64,000 bases of DNA from Brevibacillus reuszeri (lineage in GTDB: Bacteria; Bacillota; Bacilli; Brevibacillales; Brevibacillaceae). Location of the stretch: the NCBI RefSeq assembly GCF_002897295.1, contig NZ_BEXF01000019.1:1-64000 (forward strand), in the 5' to 3' direction. The notes below the pieces were generated by a model, which did no database searches, was not told the DNA's origin, and saw only the letters and a program-made list of their open reading frames with translations. This document shows positions 14,153 through 21,959 of this stretch, piece by piece (positions within the stretch are counted from its first letter, which is position 1; the number at the start of each line of letters is the position of its first letter). Both the position numbers and the translations under genes were made by a program.

Positions 14153-15139
14153 ATGACGAAACGAGATTGGTTGCAAAAGTCGACTGTCGCCGTCATGCTG
14201 AGTACATCCCTGCTCATGTTTGCTGAAGGTGGACATGCTGCAGCTAAGACTGTGGATTCACAAGCTTCTGCGAAAGCGGCAGCAGAAGTGGTATCACAAG
14301 CAAAAGCGCTGGTCGGAAAAGATTACAAATATGGTGCAATGGGACCGAATTCATTTGGCTCGGCAGGTTTGGCAACATACATATACAAAAAAGCAGGTAT
14401 AACGATCGGGGACACCATTCCAAAGCTGTATAAGGCAGGGGAAAAAGTGCCGGAGAAGGATATTCAGGAGGGTGACCTCTTGTTCTTTTCCTCGAATGGA
14501 ACAGGAACGCCAAGCTTTATGGGTGTTTATATCGGAGATAACAAATACATCTACTCATCCCAAGGCGAAGACGCCGTTGTAGTCAAAAATGTGAGCGATT
14601 ATTCAAAAAAATTGGTTGGTGCGCGCCGGATACTTCCAGCAGATACCGGTACAGGATCAAAACCAGCACCGGGTGGGACAGAGAACAATGCCTCGTCTGC
14701 TTTGGGAGATAAAGTGATTGCAGCAGGTAAGAAATATATGGGCACGCCATACGAGTACGGATCGACCCGCTCGAATAAAAAAACCATGGATTGCTCTGAG
14801 CTGACAATGTGGGCTTACCTGGAGGGCGCAAATATTGACTTGGGACGCGGGGGAGCACGCTCCCAAGCGAATTATGTAAAGAAAAACGGCAGCTACACGA
14901 CGGATATTAATAAGCTGAAAAAGGGCGATCTTGTTTTCTTCATGGCTTACAAGGGTTATAAGGAGTCCGATTACAAAGGAATCGATGTAGGGAAGCAAAG
15001 TATCACGCACGTAGCTATCTACATGGGAGATAATAAACTGCTCAATACGTTTTCCAAAGAGTCTGGTGGGGTCAAAATTACTGATTTCAAAGATACGCAT
15101 TGGGGATACCGGTTTATCATGGGAGGACGACCTTACTAA
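14153..15139 (+). CDS. Secreted protein with two NlpC/P60 domains, the first catalytically dead
   Basis: The 328-residue protein has a signal peptide (MTKRDWLQKSTVAVMLSTSL ... HAAA) and two NlpC/P60 cell-wall hydrolase domains. In the second (about 190-325) the catalytic Cys is present in MDCSELTMWAYL and the His in ITHVAIYMGDNKL. In the first (about 50-170) the corresponding place reads NSFGSAGLATYIY, so the cysteine is gone, although the rest of the fold (GDLLFFSSNG, MGVYIGDNKYIYSS) is kept. The first domain is thus probably a binding or regulatory copy. A low-complexity linker (TGTGSKPAPGGTENN) separates them. The ATG follows GGAGGAGA. Known members cut D-gamma-Glu-diamino acid bonds in peptidoglycan. 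Confidence 0.9.
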   Translation: MTKRDWLQKSTVAVMLSTSLLMFAEGGHAAAKTVDSQASAKAAAEVVSQAKALVGKDYKYGAMGPNSFGSAGLATYIYKKAGITIGDTIPKLYKAGEKVPEKDIQEGDLLFFSSNGTGTPSFMGVYIGDNKYIYSSQGEDAVVVKNVSDYSKKLVGARRILPADTGTGSKPAPGGTENNASSALGDKVIAAGKKYMGTPYEYGSTRSNKKTMDCSELTMWAYLEGANIDLGRGGARSQANYVKKNGSYTTDINKLKKGDLVFFMAYKGYKESDYKGIDVGKQSITHVAIYMGDNKLLNTFSKESGGVKITDFKDTHWGYRFIMGGRPY

Positions 15140-15253
15140 GCTGTGCATAGCAGGCAGTAGCGGAAAAAATAGGTGAATGACCGAGGGCAAACGCACATAC
15201 CATCTGTGCGTTTGCTGCATCTCTTATAGGGAGACTTGTAGGAGGTGAACGTC

Positions 15254-15616
15254 ATGTCATATCAATATCCGCCTGGAGGTTATCCTCCCGGAGGCTACCC
15301 GCCGCCCCCCGGAGGTGGTTATCCACCACCACCTGGAGGCTCATCTGGATTTCCACCCCCACCACCAGGACCTCCGCCAGGCAGGACGCCCAGTTCGCCA
15401 GGAGCACGTGGATATGGAGGTACACGGCGCATTGATCGGGGTGCGATTTATCCCTGCCTATATCGCTATACCTACATCTGGCTGAAAAATGGTCGTTCCT
15501 TCTGGTTTTACCCCGTATACGTCAGTCGTAATTCTGTAACGGGGTATCGATGGAGAAACAATCACTGGGAGTATTATGGTTTAGAGCTGGATCGAATCGC
15601 CTACTTTACTTGCTAG
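15254..15616 (+). CDS. Gly/Pro/Tyr-rich protein with a C-terminal aromatic domain
   Basis: The 120-residue product has an N-terminal half of repeated PPGGYPPGG-like units (residues about 4-60) and a C-terminal half rich in aromatic residues (YPCLYRYTYIWLKNGRSFWFYPV ... GYRWRNNHWEYYG in two pieces). The ATG at 15254 follows GGAGGTGA. Pro/Gly/Tyr repeats are common in spore coat and surface proteins of Bacillales; the C-terminal half resembles a small conserved domain found on its own in spore formers. Function is unknown, and spore location is only a guess. Confidence 0.65.
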   Translation: MSYQYPPGGYPPGGYPPPPGGGYPPPPGGSSGFPPPPPGPPPGRTPSSPGARGYGGTRRIDRGAIYPCLYRYTYIWLKNGRSFWFYPVYVSRNSVTGYRWRNNHWEYYGLELDRIAYFTC

Positions 15617-15645
15617 ATAAAATCTACATCCAATCACCATACAAC

Positions 15646-15680
15646 AAACGGCCTTCCGCGATGGAAAGGCCGTTTTGTTT
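15646..15680. terminator. Bidirectional terminator
   Basis: AAACGGCCTTCC-GCGAT-GGAAAGGCCGTTT, with T-runs on both sides, between the converging Gly/Pro-rich gene and the FixH-like gene. Confidence 0.8.
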
Positions 15681-15687
15681 ATGCTCG

Positions 15688-16467
15688 TTACTGCACCGTC
15701 AGCGGGAACTCTTTATGATCGTGAACGTCCCCTTTTTCAACGTGTACATTTACTTGATAAGAACCAGCGGTAGGAAATGAGATGCTGCTATCATATTGTC
15801 CGGGCTTAGACTGGGCAGCCTCCACAAATGTGTGCTTTTCTTCATTTCCTTGCCAGTATTCGAATTTAACCGATGCATCCGCGAAAGCCTGATTGTCCTT
15901 CATCAGATGGACCATCACAATAGCGGGCTGGGAAGCTTTGATGTCGTCAGCAGGCATGAAGTGAAAATCGACTCCGCTTGCCGTGTGATTTCCGCTCTCT
16001 GCATTATTACCATGCTGATGGTCCGAACCTGCGCCTGTAGCTGGCACCGTATGCGAAGCATGTTCATCTGCCGAGCCCTTTACTGTAAACGGGGTCTTTT
16101 GCATATTGTGAAAATCTCGTGCAGTTACATGGTAGTAAACAAAGTACGAGCCAGGCTCGCTGATCATTTGCTGGGCCGTATAGACCCCATCAGATGTCAG
16201 GGCAGCGGGAATGGTCACATGCTGCTCCTGGCCATCCTTCCACCACTCAAATTTTACTTCCTTGGCGTCATCAACAGGCTTTCCTTCTTGGGTCACTTTT
16301 ACAGAAAACGTAATCGCTTCTCCTACTACTGGCTGTTCAGGAGCAAAAGAGAAGGAGGCCTCTACAGGTGCACCGGAGCCAAGATCGGTATTTGCGCTGT
16401 TATCATTGCCACAAGCCGTTGCGATGAGTGCAACCGTACATAGTAAAAAAAATAAATAGCGTTTCAT
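15688..16467 (-). CDS. YtkA/FixH-like lipoprotein with two copies of the domain
   Basis: The 259-residue lipoprotein has a signal peptide with lipobox (LIATACGN, Cys about 19). Two YtkA-like immunoglobulin-type domains follow (about 35-130: FSFAPEQPVVGEAITFSVKV ... GVYTAQQMISEPGSYFVYYH; about 165-259: VDFHFMPADDIKASQPAIV ... PGQYDSSISFPTAGSYQVNV), joined by a His-rich linker (DEHASHTVPATG, DHQHGNN) suited to metal binding. I chose the second ATG (16467), which has GGAAGGG at 8 nt; the ATG at 16473 is too close. It follows a SCO gene by 15 bp and probably works in copper delivery to cytochrome oxidase. Confidence 0.8.
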   Translation of the reverse strand: MKRYLFFLLCTVALIATACGNDNSANTDLGSGAPVEASFSFAPEQPVVGEAITFSVKVTQEGKPVDDAKEVKFEWWKDGQEQHVTIPAALTSDGVYTAQQMISEPGSYFVYYHVTARDFHNMQKTPFTVKGSADEHASHTVPATGAGSDHQHGNNAESGNHTASGVDFHFMPADDIKASQPAIVMVHLMKDNQAFADASVKFEYWQGNEEKHTFVEAAQSKPGQYDSSISFPTAGSYQVNVHVEKGDVHDHKEFPLTVQ

Positions 16468-16482
16468 TGTCATTACCCTTCC

Positions 16483-17085
16483 TTATTTAACGTTCAGCAG
16501 CTCTTGATATATTTGGTCAGGATCAAAATCCTCCCCCATGCCAAACTTGCGCATGACTTTATTATCCTGGTCGACCAAATACGTACTGGAAGTATGAGAG
16601 ATAAATCCATCCTCCATTTTATTGGCGATAAAGCCGAGGGAACTCGTTACTGTTCGGGTCGTCTGCTCATCACCGCGCAGAATCGTCCAGCCCTGGGGTT
16701 GAATCCCCAATTGCTTGGCATAGTACTTGAGTACATCAGGGGTGTCATTTTCAGGATCGATGGTCACTGTCAAGAACTCGACCCCATTGCCCATCAAATT
16801 GGCTTCCTGCAGGCGTTTTTGCAATTGGACCATTTTGATCGTGGTTGTCGGACAAATGTCGGGACAGCGTGTGTAAATCAGCTCGACCAGACGAATATTC
16901 CCCGGCTTTGGGGTGAGGGCAAAAGCATGTCCATCGAGTGTTTCCAATGTAACATCGGGGAGCGTGGACTGTGTATTTTTTGAGCCGCCCCAAAACCAGG
17001 AGGCGACCAATGCAGCGAGCACGAGCAGCGGCAATAAAATAAGCAGTCGTCTTACGCGTAAAGCAGTGGTTGTAGGGACAGTCAT
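16483..17085 (-). CDS. SCO1/SenC-family copper chaperone
   Basis: The 200-residue protein has one N-terminal membrane helix (LLILLPLLVLAALVASWFWG) and a thioredoxin-like domain with the SCO copper-binding motif CPDICP (about 75-80) and the distal His in GFISHTSS (about 165). SCO proteins deliver or reduce copper for the CuA site of cytochrome c oxidase subunit II. It is the middle gene of an apparent minus-strand operon ctaG - SCO - FixH-like, with 38-bp and 15-bp gaps. The ATG at 17085 follows AAGGAGG by 8 nt. Confidence 0.9.
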   Translation of the reverse strand: MTVPTTTALRVRRLLILLPLLVLAALVASWFWGGSKNTQSTLPDVTLETLDGHAFALTPKPGNIRLVELIYTRCPDICPTTTIKMVQLQKRLQEANLMGNGVEFLTVTIDPENDTPDVLKYYAKQLGIQPQGWTILRGDEQTTRTVTSSLGFIANKMEDGFISHTSSTYLVDQDNKVMRKFGMGEDFDPDQIYQELLNVK

Positions 17086-17123
17086 CAAGTGCGCCTCCTT
17101 GGTAGATTTGGTCGTAGAAATTG

Positions 17124-17993
17124 TTATTGCGGCAACAATTCATCCTCAGGCTGATTCTTTTCCTTTTTGTACCAGGCTGTAAAAATGTAGGCGAGCACTG
17201 CACCATACGTCATTTCCTGCATCAGCTTCATAATGATCCCGCCAAGTCTCTGATCCTCGTGAGGCGGGAGTGGAACAGCAAACATTGACTTGTCGATCGG
17301 AGCTGAAAAGAATGGCGCACAAAGCAAGGACGGACCGTTTACATAAGTTTCGTACATGGCTGTTTCCGAAAAGATGATCAAGGCACAAGCGGGCGTGAGA
17401 AGTACGCCATTGGCGAAAAGATAGGCCAGCTTTTGCAGATCAGTCAAACGGTTAATCTCCGGGAATGGTGCAAGCACAGGTATCCACATAATCAAGGCAG
17501 CGAGGAGCAGCACGAGGTGAATCATATTATGTACAGCCAGATTGTTCATCGCCAGATCCAGGACAACAGGCATATGATAAAACGAAAACAGGCTATTAAA
17601 CAAGAGAACAGCAGGAATGGGATGAGTGATGACACTAAGAAGACGTCTCGACCAATTGCGTGCAATGAGCGGACGCAGCAGCCATCTGGGCATTCCGTAG
17701 AGTAATAACAGCGGCATGATCAAATATAAAAGAGACTGCTGCAGCATGTGGGCACTAAATAAAAAGTGTCCCGCTACGTTTAGTGGACTGCCCATGCCAA
17801 AGTAAAAGAGCACGAGGCCAAGCGAAAAGGATATCTTTTGTCTTTGCTTAGCAGGAGTGGCATCCGCAAATGTATGACGCAGAGGGCCAATAAAGGAAAA
17901 ATACGCCAAAGCAAGCAAAGCAGTCAAGAGCATCAGCTCCGGGTTCCATGTTGCCCGAAAGCCAAAGGTTTCCGTCAGATAAATGAGGGTCAA
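17124..17993 (-). CDS. ctaG: Cytochrome c oxidase assembly factor CtaG
   Basis: The 289-residue protein has about seven membrane helices and the CtaG (caa3-type, Bacillus) pattern: TFGFRATWNPELMLL at the start, FYFGMGSPL, HFLFSAHMLQQSLLYLI, and FSFYHMPVVLDLA. CtaG is needed for formation of active caa3 oxidase. I place the start at the TTG at 17993, which follows GGAGGTAAGACCA; the frame is open to 18044 but without a ribosome-binding site there. It leads the cluster with the SCO and FixH-like genes, which supports its role in oxidase copper-centre assembly. Confidence 0.85.
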   Translation of the reverse strand: MTLIYLTETFGFRATWNPELMLLTALLALAYFSFIGPLRHTFADATPAKQRQKISFSLGLVLFYFGMGSPLNVAGHFLFSAHMLQQSLLYLIMPLLLLYGMPRWLLRPLIARNWSRRLLSVITHPIPAVLLFNSLFSFYHMPVVLDLAMNNLAVHNMIHLVLLLAALIMWIPVLAPFPEINRLTDLQKLAYLFANGVLLTPACALIIFSETAMYETYVNGPSLLCAPFFSAPIDKSMFAVPLPPHEDQRLGGIIMKLMQEMTYGAVLAYIFTAWYKKEKNQPEDELLPQ

Positions 17994-18129
17994 TGGTCTT
18001 ACCTCCGTTTTCCAAGGATCTTCCCCAGTACTCATTATAGGCAAAGATTGAAAAAGCCTTATGACTCGTTCGGGCTATTTCTTCCATCGAAAGCGCAGGA
18101 GTTCACATGAATGTCACGATTATCCAATA

Positions 18130-18158
18130 GAAAAAGCCTCCCGAAAGAGGGAGACCTT
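18130..18158 (-). terminator. Terminator of the bdbC-thioredoxin pair
   Basis: Read on the minus strand: TCTCCC-TCTTTC-GGGAGG followed by CTTTTTC, 8 nt after the thioredoxin-like stop. Confidence 0.7.
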
Positions 18159-18165
18159 ATTTTGC

Positions 18166-18636
18166 TTATGATTTTTTCTGCTCCTCCAGCCACGTCTTCC
18201 ATTCGTTGGCTTCATGACCACCTACCATACGAGCGACTTCCTTGCCATCTTTGTAGTGAACGAGGGTAGGAGTGAATTCGATGTTGTATTGGTCCCAGCT
18301 AGCGTTGAACTCCAACAAATTGTGCTTTTTCATATCGATTTGCATGTCTTTGACGATAGGGACGAGAACAGGTGTGGTTGCCTTGCAATGCTCGCAAACC
18401 GGGCTGTAGTAGTATACGAACAGTTCATCTTTATTGGCGAGCTTTGTCTGTAGCTCCTCAGGCATGATCAGGTTGTCGTACAAAGGATCATTCAATTGCT
18501 CGATTGTGGCTGGATTCAGGTTTGCTTTTCCATAAGGATTACCTGCTGCTGCTTCGCGATTGGAAATATCGGAGTAAACGATAGCGCCGATCAAGAAAGC
18601 TGCGACGAGAATGGAAAGAAAAATAATCTTTTTCAT
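18166..18636 (-). CDS. Membrane-anchored thioredoxin-like protein
   Basis: The 156-residue protein has an N-terminal anchor helix (IIFLSILVAAFLIGAIVYS) and a thioredoxin fold facing outward, with the active-site motif CEHC (in YYYSPVCEHCKATTP, about 82) and the cis-proline loop FTPTLVHYKDGK. It starts 4 bp before the end of the preceding gene's neighbourhood, directly behind the disulfide oxidoreductase bdbC, with its AAGGAG site inside that gene. The pair corresponds to the BdbC/BdbD-type thiol oxidation system, in which the thioredoxin-like partner oxidises exported proteins and is recycled by BdbC. Confidence 0.85.
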   Translation of the reverse strand: MKKIIFLSILVAAFLIGAIVYSDISNREAAAGNPYGKANLNPATIEQLNDPLYDNLIMPEELQTKLANKDELFVYYYSPVCEHCKATTPVLVPIVKDMQIDMKKHNLLEFNASWDQYNIEFTPTLVHYKDGKEVARMVGGHEANEWKTWLEEQKKS

Positions 18637-18640
18637 GGCA

Positions 18641-19069
18641 TCAGTTCTCCTTTGTGTTTTTCATAACAATAACTTGCAGGATGCTAATCAAGGTAAAAGC
18701 GATTAAGGCCAAGAATGGAATCGTTATGAATCCAAACCAGTTGATATAGTCCGTATTGCAAGGTACAATTCCGCAAGCGTTACCCAGGTCATGCAGCGCG
18801 GGAACCTTTTGGACGAGGTAATGATAAAGCGAAATTCCACCACCAATCAACGAAAGAACCAGTGCGTACATAGACATTTTGTAGTCTTTTTTGGCGCTTG
18901 CGATCCCGAGCAGGATAATGAGCGGATACATCAAGATGCGCTGGTACCAGCATAGATCGCATGGTATGTATTTCAGTACTTCTGAAAAAAAGAGACTGCC
19001 TGCTGTAGCAATGAGGGAGATTCCCCAAGAGAAGAACATTGCTTGCTCAGCGACTTGTTCACGTTTCAT
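18641..19069 (-). CDS. bdbC: Disulfide bond formation protein BdbC-like (DsbB family)
   Basis: The 142-residue protein has four predicted membrane helices and two cysteine pairs expected of DsbB/BdbC: CDLC followed by WYQRILMYPL (about 37-50), and CGIVPC (about 95-100). These pass electrons from the thioredoxin-like partner to quinone. The ATG at 19069 follows GAGGTG; upstream codons to 19165 have no start signal. It overlaps the translational control region of the thioredoxin-like gene that follows. Confidence 0.9.
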   Translation of the reverse strand: MKREQVAEQAMFFSWGISLIATAGSLFFSEVLKYIPCDLCWYQRILMYPLIILLGIASAKKDYKMSMYALVLSLIGGGISLYHYLVQKVPALHDLGNACGIVPCNTDYINWFGFITIPFLALIAFTLISILQVIVMKNTKEN

Positions 19070-19228
19070 AACAACACCTCGTCCATATCTTAACATATTA
19101 CGAATCGGAAGTAGATTATAAAAAGTAACAATTTGTGAAAGGCATAGCTGGCAATGCTTGTCCAAAATGGAAGGAATGGCAGGCTACCTGTTGCCTTATG
19201 CAGCAGGTAAGCGCACCTGATTGCTCGC

Positions 19229-20029
19229 TTACAATTTATATGGTTCATTCATCCGGACGTTTGGAGAGGACGTCGCTTCATGGATGGGCACAAATATGCT
19301 TTGCAGCGAAGGCCATTCCACCAGCATAACGCCACGCCGATATGCCGCGCCACCATCAATACCTACCAAATTATTTCGTCTCCATGGTCCAAAGCCCTCG
19401 TAGCCAGGCAATTTAGGTACAGGGGTATGACCGAAAACAATAGGGCGCTCTCCTTCATAATAAAGGTAAAAGGGCTCCCGAATCCACAACAGATCTTCAG
19501 GTGACTGTTGTTGCAGCGGGATTCCAGGACGAATACCAGCGTGAACGAGGAGGACAGCGGGAGCACCTGTCTGCGGATTCGCTGGAAGCTCTACGTAGAG
19601 TGGGAGGGAGGCAAGAGCCGGCAGCAGTTTAGGATAGCGGGACAGGATGAGTTGACGAGCTTCTTCCTGTGCTTGTTCGGAGGGCATCGAGCCAATAAAG
19701 GCACGGCGCAGTGGGTGATTACTCAAAAAGGAACGGATGGTCGCATCACCTCCATTAAACCGGAGGTAATTTTCAGAATTCCCGCTTCTTTGTAGCCAAT
19801 CCTCAAACATTTGCTCGTGATTGCCTTTTAGTATGACGATTTGCTCTGGATACGCTTGACGCATCGCAAGTAAATCCAGCAGGACTTCTTTCGATTCGGG
19901 TCCACGATCGATCATGTCTCCTAGCACATAGAGCTGATCATTGCGTTGCGGTGAGAAGGAAGCGTTGCGAAGTGCTTGCTGAAAGGCTTGATACTGTCCA
20001 TGAATATCTGAGACAAAATAGGTGGCCAT
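19229..20029 (-). CDS. PPP-family metallophosphatase (PrpE/ApaH-like)
   Basis: The 266-residue protein has the three PPP metallophosphatase motifs: DIHG (about 8), GDMIDRG (about 37) and GNHE (about 69), with HAG (about 170) and GHTP (about 205). Such enzymes act as serine/threonine phosphatases or symmetric dinucleoside tetraphosphatases (PrpE in B. subtilis). The length fits. The ATG at 20029 has AAGGAGGGGAATGGAAGT upstream. It appears monocistronic; the 160 bp between it and bdbC contain nothing else that I recognise. Confidence 0.85.
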   Translation of the reverse strand: MATYFVSDIHGQYQAFQQALRNASFSPQRNDQLYVLGDMIDRGPESKEVLLDLLAMRQAYPEQIVILKGNHEQMFEDWLQRSGNSENYLRFNGGDATIRSFLSNHPLRRAFIGSMPSEQAQEEARQLILSRYPKLLPALASLPLYVELPANPQTGAPAVLLVHAGIRPGIPLQQQSPEDLLWIREPFYLYYEGERPIVFGHTPVPKLPGYEGFGPWRRNNLVGIDGGAAYRRGVMLVEWPSLQSIFVPIHEATSSPNVRMNEPYKL

Positions 20030-20226
20030 ACTTCCATTCCCCTCCTTCTAAATCCGATCTATCGTTCTTATTAGCATATGTACAAAAGCGAGTAGGGTGA
20101 TTGAATAGGGTGCTGGGGGTGCGATGCATGGATGCGGGGCCTAAAGATGGGTTCACTGCATGTAGGCAGCTGGAATACCTATAGATGGTAGTCAAATACC
20201 TATGATGTGGGAGGATAAAAAGAAAG

Positions 20227-20967
20227 ATGGCTAATACATCCGTTGATTTTACTTCACCGTCCGTACAATTTACGTACGACTTGAAAAATAATCTCTTTTT
20301 TAAAAAGGATGACAGGAATTACATTGACTCGCTATCGATCAATCAATTAAACACATTAGGCAATGCATCCCTGCTAGATATTTACTTGACCACAGGCAAT
20401 GTCGTTGAGCCTCATATTCATCAAAATGCCTCCGAGCTTGTTTACTGCATCTCGGGTGGAGCAGTCGTTTCGATCATGAATCCTTATACAAATCAGATGC
20501 TCAATTTTACGATCGGGCCAGGGCAGGTAGCGAATGTTCCTCAGGGCTGGTGGCACTATGAAATGGCTACCACAGACAATACACATCTTTTGGCGATTTT
20601 TGATGCAAACACGCCAGAGGTCATTTTCGGTTCCCAAATGCTGCGCTTGACTCCTGCAAGTGTACTCGCTCATACGTATTGCCTGGATGAAGCAAAGATA
20701 AAGGAAGCGCTGGCCCCGCTCACAAGCAACGTCGTTATCGGTCCGCCAAGAGGCTGCCAGCAAGGCGGGCGTGGAAGTATGACCTCCAGTTCATATCCAT
20801 ACCAGTCATACTACGGCCAATCATCAGGAGCCTATCCCTATTACGACGTAGCCCATGTACAGCAATCGCAGCAACCATACGGATATCAGCCAGCTCGACC
20901 CCCACAGCCACCATTTCAACAACAGACCGCCTACCAGCAATCACCGACATATCAGTGGTATTACTAA
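20227..20967 (+). CDS. Cupin-domain protein with a Tyr/Pro/Gln-rich tail
   Basis: The 246-residue protein has a cupin beta-barrel (about 50-150) with the metal ligands of motif 1, PHIHQNASELVYCISGG, and the motif 2 histidine in PQGWWHYEM. The C-terminal 70 residues are low complexity (SSYPYQSYYGQSSGAYPYY; QPYGYQPARPPQPPFQQQ), typical of spore coat or surface-adhering proteins. The substrate is unknown; related stand-alone cupins include germin/spherulin-like proteins. The ATG at 20227 has GGGAGGAT about 12 nt upstream, slightly long spacing. Confidence 0.75.
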   Translation: MANTSVDFTSPSVQFTYDLKNNLFFKKDDRNYIDSLSINQLNTLGNASLLDIYLTTGNVVEPHIHQNASELVYCISGGAVVSIMNPYTNQMLNFTIGPGQVANVPQGWWHYEMATTDNTHLLAIFDANTPEVIFGSQMLRLTPASVLAHTYCLDEAKIKEALAPLTSNVVIGPPRGCQQGGRGSMTSSSYPYQSYYGQSSGAYPYYDVAHVQQSQQPYGYQPARPPQPPFQQQTAYQQSPTYQWYY

Positions 20968-21060
20968 CAGGATGAAACCGACTCCCTACGTGTACAAGAA
21001 ACTACTTGTCCCTTACAATTTAGGGAAAGGTGGAAAACAGACGCGGAGGGGATGGAAGCG

Positions 21061-21786
21061 ATGAAGCAGCTTGTTGAATGGATCAAGCAATCTGCGTGTA
21101 CGGTTGTTTTTACGGGAGCAGGTATGTCCACAGAGAGCGGTTTGCCAGATTTTCGCTCGCAGACGGGGTTATGGCGTGGGCAAGACCCCATGAGGCTGGC
21201 AAGCACGTGGGCAATGGAGCATGAGCGAGATGCTTTTCTTTCGTTCTATCAGAAACGAGTAGAGGGGTTGGTGTCATGCCAGCCTCATCAAGGACACAAA
21301 ATCTTGGCAAAATGGGAGAAACAAGGGCTTGTTCATGGGCTCATTACACAAAACGTTGACGAGTTTCATCAACGGGCAGGCAGCATGAAAGTAGCGCAGC
21401 TACATGGCACACTCGGGTCCATTCACTGCGTAGTGTGCTCACGTACGTTTCCAAGCAGCCAATATATGACACCGGATGGAGCGACATGCGAGTGCGGAGG
21501 TATGCTGCGTCCAAATGTCGTGCTGTTTGGTGAAGCTTTGCCGCATGAGGCCCTTCAGCAAGCAGAGGGCTGGAGTAGTCAGGCTGAGCTTTTTCTGGTA
21601 CTGGGTTCCTCACTTCAGGTAAGCCCCGCCAATTGGTTCCCCCAGCTAGCAAAGGAGCAAGGCGCCAAACTGGTTATCGTTAACAAAGAGCCTACGCCAC
21701 TGGACGGATTGGCTGATTTGGTTATCCAAGACGAGCTGATTGGTACGGTGCTGCAGCGAGCAGATGAAGCTTTGGGATCTAGGTAA
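21061..21786 (+). CDS. NAD-dependent protein deacetylase (sirtuin, Sir2 family)
   Basis: The 241-residue sirtuin has GAGMSTESGLPDFRS (NAD-binding, about 18-32), TQNVDEFHQRAG (about 98), the catalytic His in QLHGTLGS, and a zinc site formed by CVVC and CEC pairs (about 124-148). These proteins remove acetyl or acyl groups from lysines, in B. subtilis including acetyl-CoA synthetase. The start is the ATG at 21061, 9 nt after GGAGGGG; an ATG at 21052 directly abuts that site. It stands alone, followed by the ABC-F gene after 170 bp. Confidence 0.9.
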   Translation: MKQLVEWIKQSACTVVFTGAGMSTESGLPDFRSQTGLWRGQDPMRLASTWAMEHERDAFLSFYQKRVEGLVSCQPHQGHKILAKWEKQGLVHGLITQNVDEFHQRAGSMKVAQLHGTLGSIHCVVCSRTFPSSQYMTPDGATCECGGMLRPNVVLFGEALPHEALQQAEGWSSQAELFLVLGSSLQVSPANWFPQLAKEQGAKLVIVNKEPTPLDGLADLVIQDELIGTVLQRADEALGSR

Positions 21787-21959
21787 GTGGCATTTGGAGA
21801 ACACGAATGCTGCTTGCCTTTTGTCCGTTTACATAGTCAGGCTCAGGTTGCGGGTGAAAATCCTTTGCGCCCTAGAGCTTCGGAGAAAAACATGGTACCA
21901 TCGGGTATAGCATCCATTTGCCTTTTCATGCGGCAAATAGAAAAGTATAGGTGACCGAT

